Notes under the pieces: generated by a model
What the model was told of the DNA's origin: nothing
Seen by the model: the letters and a program-made list of their open reading frames with translations, nothing else
Databases searched by the model: none
Program-made: the position numbers and the translations under genes
Assembly: GCF_018143015.1 (NCBI RefSeq)
Contig: NC_054756.1
Location: 30,005,940 to 30,069,939 of the forward strand
Length of the DNA: 64,000 bases
DNA from: Lytechinus variegatus
Taxonomy: Eukaryota > Echinodermata > Echinoidea > Temnopleuroida > Toxopneustidae
Direction of reading: 5' to 3'
Shown here: piece after piece, positions 59,985-64,000 of the stretch
Layout: each line of letters starts with the position of its first letter
Position numbering within the stretch: the first letter of the stretch is position 1

Positions 59985-60357
59985 CAGATTGATCAAACTG
60001 ATTAAATGTGAATTATCACACTTTTTAAACCTGTCGATCTGTTTTGGGAGCTACAGGAATTATGTTGACAGGATGTATGAAGATTGATGGAGAGAAATGT
60101 TCGACTTGGACACAGTGACTCTGTAATGATGGGTAGCTAAAGAAGAACGTGTCATTCTGACAATGGGTGCCAACGGGGGAGAATTTCCGAATTTCAGACA
60201 ACTCATGGGATGGTTTCAAAGAGATGTGACAGAAAACAACAAGGGGGATGTATAATTTATCCGTTGCTCTAGATGATACATTCCAACTTTAATAGGGTCT
60301 TTAGTTCTTAGGAGGAGAACTTTTCTCTGTAGCTTATCCAAAAGCGAGAGTGCAATG
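59985..60357 (-). pseudogene. Decayed LINE, C-terminal part (right fragment of a split copy)
   Basis: Minus-strand frames give LLDKLQRKVLLLRTKDPIKV and then FFFSYPSLQSHCVQVEHFSP, typical of the region after the reverse transcriptase thumb in CR1/Jockey-type LINEs. It continues the fragment at 61700-62285 once the inserted element is set aside. Frameshifts present. Confidence 0.55.
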
Positions 60358-61699
60358 CAGGGGCGGATCCAGCCTTCGTCAATAGGGGGGGGGGTGGGGG
60401 GCGGATTTTTTTTAGCCATGTTTTCCCCGATCGGCCGCTCGAAGAAGGTTTAGTGTTTGTTTCTTTGAAGGGGGTAGTCCTTTAAGTCACTTCTTAGCTT
60501 TATTCTTTAAATCAGCCTAAATATATAATATCATAATCCTTATTCTATAATGCGAGCGCGAAGCGCCAGCAATTTTTTTTTATATTATCTGAAACTGGAT
60601 AACTGAATGAACGTGCGCGAGAGTGTTTCAGATTTAGACCTAGAATCTAGGCATTATATATACATCTTTTATTATGAAAATAAAAGCGACTGCAAAGCGT
60701 GAGCTTAAAATATTTGATATTCCGATTTGAAAAGGGGGATCAATTTCAGCTTCATATTTCAAACACTTTGCAGGAAAATTGTAAGGTTGATATAAATCGC
60801 ACTTGATAAGGAGCTGACATTCTTCATTATTACTTTGAGTTTGAGACATAGGACCGTGACATCCTTAGGACATGTTAAATATAATGACTATATATCTTCC
60901 TATTCATCTTGCTAAGCGCGAGATTAAACAAAAGGGATAATTTAATTATTAAATTGATATCTTATTTATTAATCCATAAAGGACGCGGAATCTGATGATA
61001 TGGCTTGAACACTGTATATTCCAAGCACCTTTTTTTATTATGAATAGGATGCATCAGTAGTTGATATAGTTTTAACCATTAATGCGAGCGCAAATCGCGA
61101 GCCGAAATTTTTGATAAACTGTCTTGAAAAGGGGATTTTAAGTCGCTTGTTATATAATCAATAGAGACATACATAACCCGCCAATCAAAATGCAAACTTG
61201 GCAGCGCTATCTGATACGCTTTGAGAATCAGACCTGAAAAGGGATATTTTGACAATTTTATGGAATACATGAGAATGATAGGTACCTAATGAATAATAAT
61301 CCGCGAGCGCGCAGCGAGAGCGGAAAATGTTATTATTCAGACCATTTTTGCAGAGCACTTTTAAAAAATCAATTTGTAAATAACACAAATTAATGAAAGT
61401 TCGATTTCCGAGGAGAAATATGTTTTGTATATTGACTTCCAAACTTGATATTTAAAGCTCCATGTTGAACAAGATATGTGAATCACTTAACAGGCAATGC
61501 GAGCGCGAAGCGCGAGCGAAAATTATAGTGACATGAAATATTTTTTTTCCAAGTCTTCCTCTCATCTTTTTTTATTCACTCGTCTTCCTCCTCTTTCTTT
61601 TTCTCTTTTCTCTTTTCCTTCTTTTTTTCTTTCTTTCCATTTTTTTGCTCCGCCAATAGGGGGGGGGGGGCCCCTCGGGCCCCCACCTAGATCCGCCTA
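60358..61699. mobile_element. hAT-like element with iterated GCGAGCGCGAAGCGCGAGC motif, 1.3 kb
   Basis: Starts CAGGGGCGGATCCAGCCTTC and ends CCACCTAGATCCGCCTA, flanked by TGCAATG on both sides (60351-60357, 61700-61706). The interior resembles 44562-46638 in order, including the last unit (CAGGCAATGCGAGCGCGAAG) and the CT-rich stretch before the G/C runs. No coding capacity. It interrupts a decayed LINE. Confidence 0.82.
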
Positions 61700-62285
61700 T
61701 GCAATGGTACAAGCTCCAACTCGAATAGAAACTTCACAGGTCCAATATACAGTGCATTGTGACTATTGCCTTGAATGGAATGAAATCTCTTGAGATGTTC
61801 AGTATGTATAGCCTCTTTGAAACTCTTTTGGCAAGGTAGGTGATGAAGGGAGCCCAGGTCAAAGTGTTGGCGGTAATGACTGTTATCGATTTCTCAATTT
61901 TCAACATGTCACGCTGAAGATTATCAGCTCAGATGATTCAGGCATATCAATTTTTTTTAACAATGTGCAGCAGGGTTGAGTCGTCATCAATAAGTTAAGA
62001 CCATTTTTTTTACTTGGGAAGTCAGATCACCGATGTAGGCCAACACAGGAATAGCAAGGCCCTAATGCACTTCCCTGAGGCACACCAGCAGAGAGGGTCT
62101 TGGATGTTGAAGTGCAGCAATCTGGAATACCCGCCAGCTGACTAATGGCAAAGAATAAAGAAATCTATCCACATACGTCTTCATGTATAACAAAATATTA
62201 CAATTCGGTATAGGAAGATCGCGATGCCAAACAGGGTCAAATGCTTTCTTGATTGCTAGAGCTACTGTATAATCATGGCTTCATC
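61700..62285 (-). pseudogene. Decayed LINE reverse transcriptase (left fragment of a split copy)
   Basis: Minus-strand frames contain reverse transcriptase blocks in the right order: KAFDPVWHRDL (about 62220-62250), AGVPQGSALGP-like (GCTGGTGTGCCTCAGGGAAG, about 62070-62095), and DDDSTLLHIV (about 61960-61990), where DD is the catalytic pair. Stops and frameshifts separate them. It is another clade member than the LINE at 57875, judged by the wording of the blocks. Confidence 0.7.
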
Positions 62286-62450
62286 AGTTTTGAAGTTCAG
62301 CTTGGCAGGAACTTGACCCTCATCATCAAGGTGAGCATTTGCAGCCAATGTGTTGTCCAGGAGCTCAAACCTGTCCTTAGCTTTATTGAAAATATGGTCA
62401 TTATCACTTTTCAGTTACAGATTTTTACCAGTTCACACCATTTCTTAAAT

Positions 62451-63052
62451 CCCCATTCCACAGAGAGCAAGATCTCTGAAGGACTGCTGTAAGACCATGA
62501 AACTTGCTTGATCTTTCAAGGGACTTTCAAAGATCTTCGAAGTCTTTCACGATTCCCAAAGAATCTTTCATTGGTCTTTGGGGTCCTTGTGATTCCCAAA
62601 ACCTTTTGAAACGGTTCAAAACAGTCTGTCAACGGTCTTTCAAGAAAATGGTCTTTTGATGGTCTTTCCATGAACTTTCATAGTTTCTATTAGTCTTTCC
62701 AAGATATTTCGCAGTCTCTCAAGATTTTTGCAGAGATCACTGTAAGACTGATGAGAGATCATTGAGATCCGTGAAAGATCATTGGAAGACAAGGAAAAGT
62801 TCATGGAAAGAATTCTGAAAGATCAATCGTTGCATAAAAGATCTCTGAAAGACCATTGAAATATATATCTATAGGTGTAGTCTAAGTCCAGTAAGACAAG
62901 AATCCATCAGTCTTTCAGAGTTCTTGGAGGGGGTCTTTCTAAGCCATTCCACAGAGATGAAAAATTTCAGTGATCTTGGAGACTACTGTAAGACCTTGCC
63001 AATTTTTGGTCTTTTTCAAAGGTCCGTGAAAGGTCTCCCTTGTGAAATGGGG
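62451..63052. repeat. MITE built of GGTCTTTCA / TGAAAGACC words
   Basis: Starts CCCCATTCCACAGAGAGCAA; the complement of the end reads CCCCATTTCACAAGGGAG. Between are some twenty degenerate copies of GGTCTTTCA, mostly direct in the left half and inverted in the right half. A second inner CCATTCCACAGAGATGAAAA (62944) suggests an internal duplication of the end. Confidence 0.7.
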
Positions 63053-63234
63053 TCCTAAATGTATACATACTTGAGTTTCTGCTTTATCAGCTGCAAGAAC
63101 GGAGTATATCAGCTCGATCTGCGTATGGTACGCTGGACTCCATGATATGATCCAATGATCTGTTGTACACTAATCGTTTGTAATAGTCTTCTGTTTGGAT
63201 TTGACAGCATCGTAATTCGTGAAATACTAGCCAC
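63053..63234. other. Short spacer
   Basis: No recognised feature. Confidence 0.4.
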
Positions 63235-64000
63235 CAGTGGCGTACCGTGGGTCACGGCATGGGGGGGGGCTGACAATTTTTTGAGTCACTTAGTGGGCTC
63301 GCAAAGCCCGCTCAATTGCCAGGTATACTGACCTAATAGACATTTTAAGGACTGTTCCATTAAACGGATATGCAACTCACTGATAATGCGAGCGCAGAGC
63401 GCAAAGTGCGAGCTGAAAATTGTTAATATACAGACCTAAAAAATGAAATTTAAGCAAACTTTTTTAATCATGATACGTCCCGGTCTCACAAAATAAACAA
63501 TGCAAGCGCGAGCTGACATTTTGGTATATATTGACCCCAACTAGGGACATGTTAACGACTTAGGAATTCATGAAGAATCTATATGTCTACACCAGAGTAT
63601 TGAAACGACACCAGTTTGGAATCAAACCGATCCTGTTTTGATATTAATTGGTGTTGTATAAACACCTATCTTGTGTTAGACCAAAACGAAACTGGTGTAT
63701 TGTTTAACACTTCTCTGGTGTGGACATATATAGATTCCGGGCTGGTGTTAAATCAACACCAGAGTTTTTACAGTGTATCTCACCATAGTCATCTTGATGA
63801 GAGCGCTAAGCGCTTGCTGATTTTGTTAGAATTACATCTAAACACATAAAGCACTTTTTTTTAGACATTGTAATCATATTTGCATGATACGTATCTCACT
63901 AATCAAATATTTCGAGCGCGAAGCGCGAGATGAAAAAATTAACTTTCAGACCTGAAGAGGGGCATTCTGAGATTTGTTTGGAGGAATTCACTAAGACCAT
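63235..64000. mobile_element. CAGTGGCGTA element, runs off the window
   Basis: Starts CAGTGGCGTACCGTGGGTCA, the inverted form of the right end of 38738-40146, and carries GCGAGCGCAGAGCGC and GCGAGCGCGAAGCGCGAG units. Interrupted by a small MITE at 63573-63778. Its other end is outside the window. Confidence 0.8.
63573..63778. repeat. Small MITE built of ACACCAG words
   Basis: GAATCTATATGTCTACACCA at the left pairs with TGGTGTGGACATATATAGAT at the right. Interior TTGGTGTTGT, AACTGGTGTA and ATCAACACCAGAG words recur. Ends TTTTTACAGTGTA, like 11285-11410. Inserted in the CAGTGGCGTA element. Confidence 0.6.

Overview
The window reads as animal nuclear DNA: AT-rich, gene-poor, full of decayed transposons, SINEs, foldback (MITE-like) elements, microsatellites and one satellite. 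The only intact coding sequences are intronless class A G-protein-coupled receptors and phase-0 first exons of an SLC5-type sodium-coupled transporter. Intronless tandem receptors of an expanded family, tRNA-derived SINEs and the foldback elements described here suggest an echinoderm, most likely a sea urchin. That is inference; no marker gene is present.

Layout. From 1 to 27 kb (minus strand) there is a tandem series of SLC5 N-terminal exons at 26733-27089, 18971-19327 and 10354-10803, plus a frameshifted relic at 1415-1640. They lie about 8-9 kb apart, and each intact copy ends at the same phase-0 splice donor after the residues SANE. I found no downstream exons. The space between is filled with SINEs, a relic Tc1-like transposase (14.5-14.95 kb), a hAT-like element nested in a TTAA-flanked MITE (15.6-17.8 kb), a LINE 3' end (21.2-21.6 kb) and small foldback elements. 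From 29.4 to 32 kb there is a local duplication in which one copy carries a 0.6-kb MITE and the other preserves the empty site. At 34.46-35.46 kb sits a 1.0-kb TA-flanked Tc1/mariner-type non-autonomous element.

From 36 to 52 kb there are three closely related receptors (minus 36099-37133, minus 46649-47686, plus 50972-52027). They share a nearly identical block of about 390 bases (TM1 to TM4) and a conserved TM7. The third differs strongly from ECL2 to ECL3, which suggests gene conversion. Between the first two lie two elements packed with the motif GCGAGCGCGAAGCGCGAGC or its complement and a 63-bp minisatellite that runs into the stop codon of the second receptor.

From 52 to 64 kb the window is repetitive: a decayed LINE (52.4-53.4 kb), a 40-bp satellite split by a 5'-truncated LINE (56-60 kb), a second decayed LINE split by a hAT-like element (60-62.3 kb), and several MITEs. 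If expressed, the receptors would act at the plasma membrane as sensory or peptide receptors and the SLC5 products would carry small organic anions with sodium. Nothing links the two gene groups beyond proximity.
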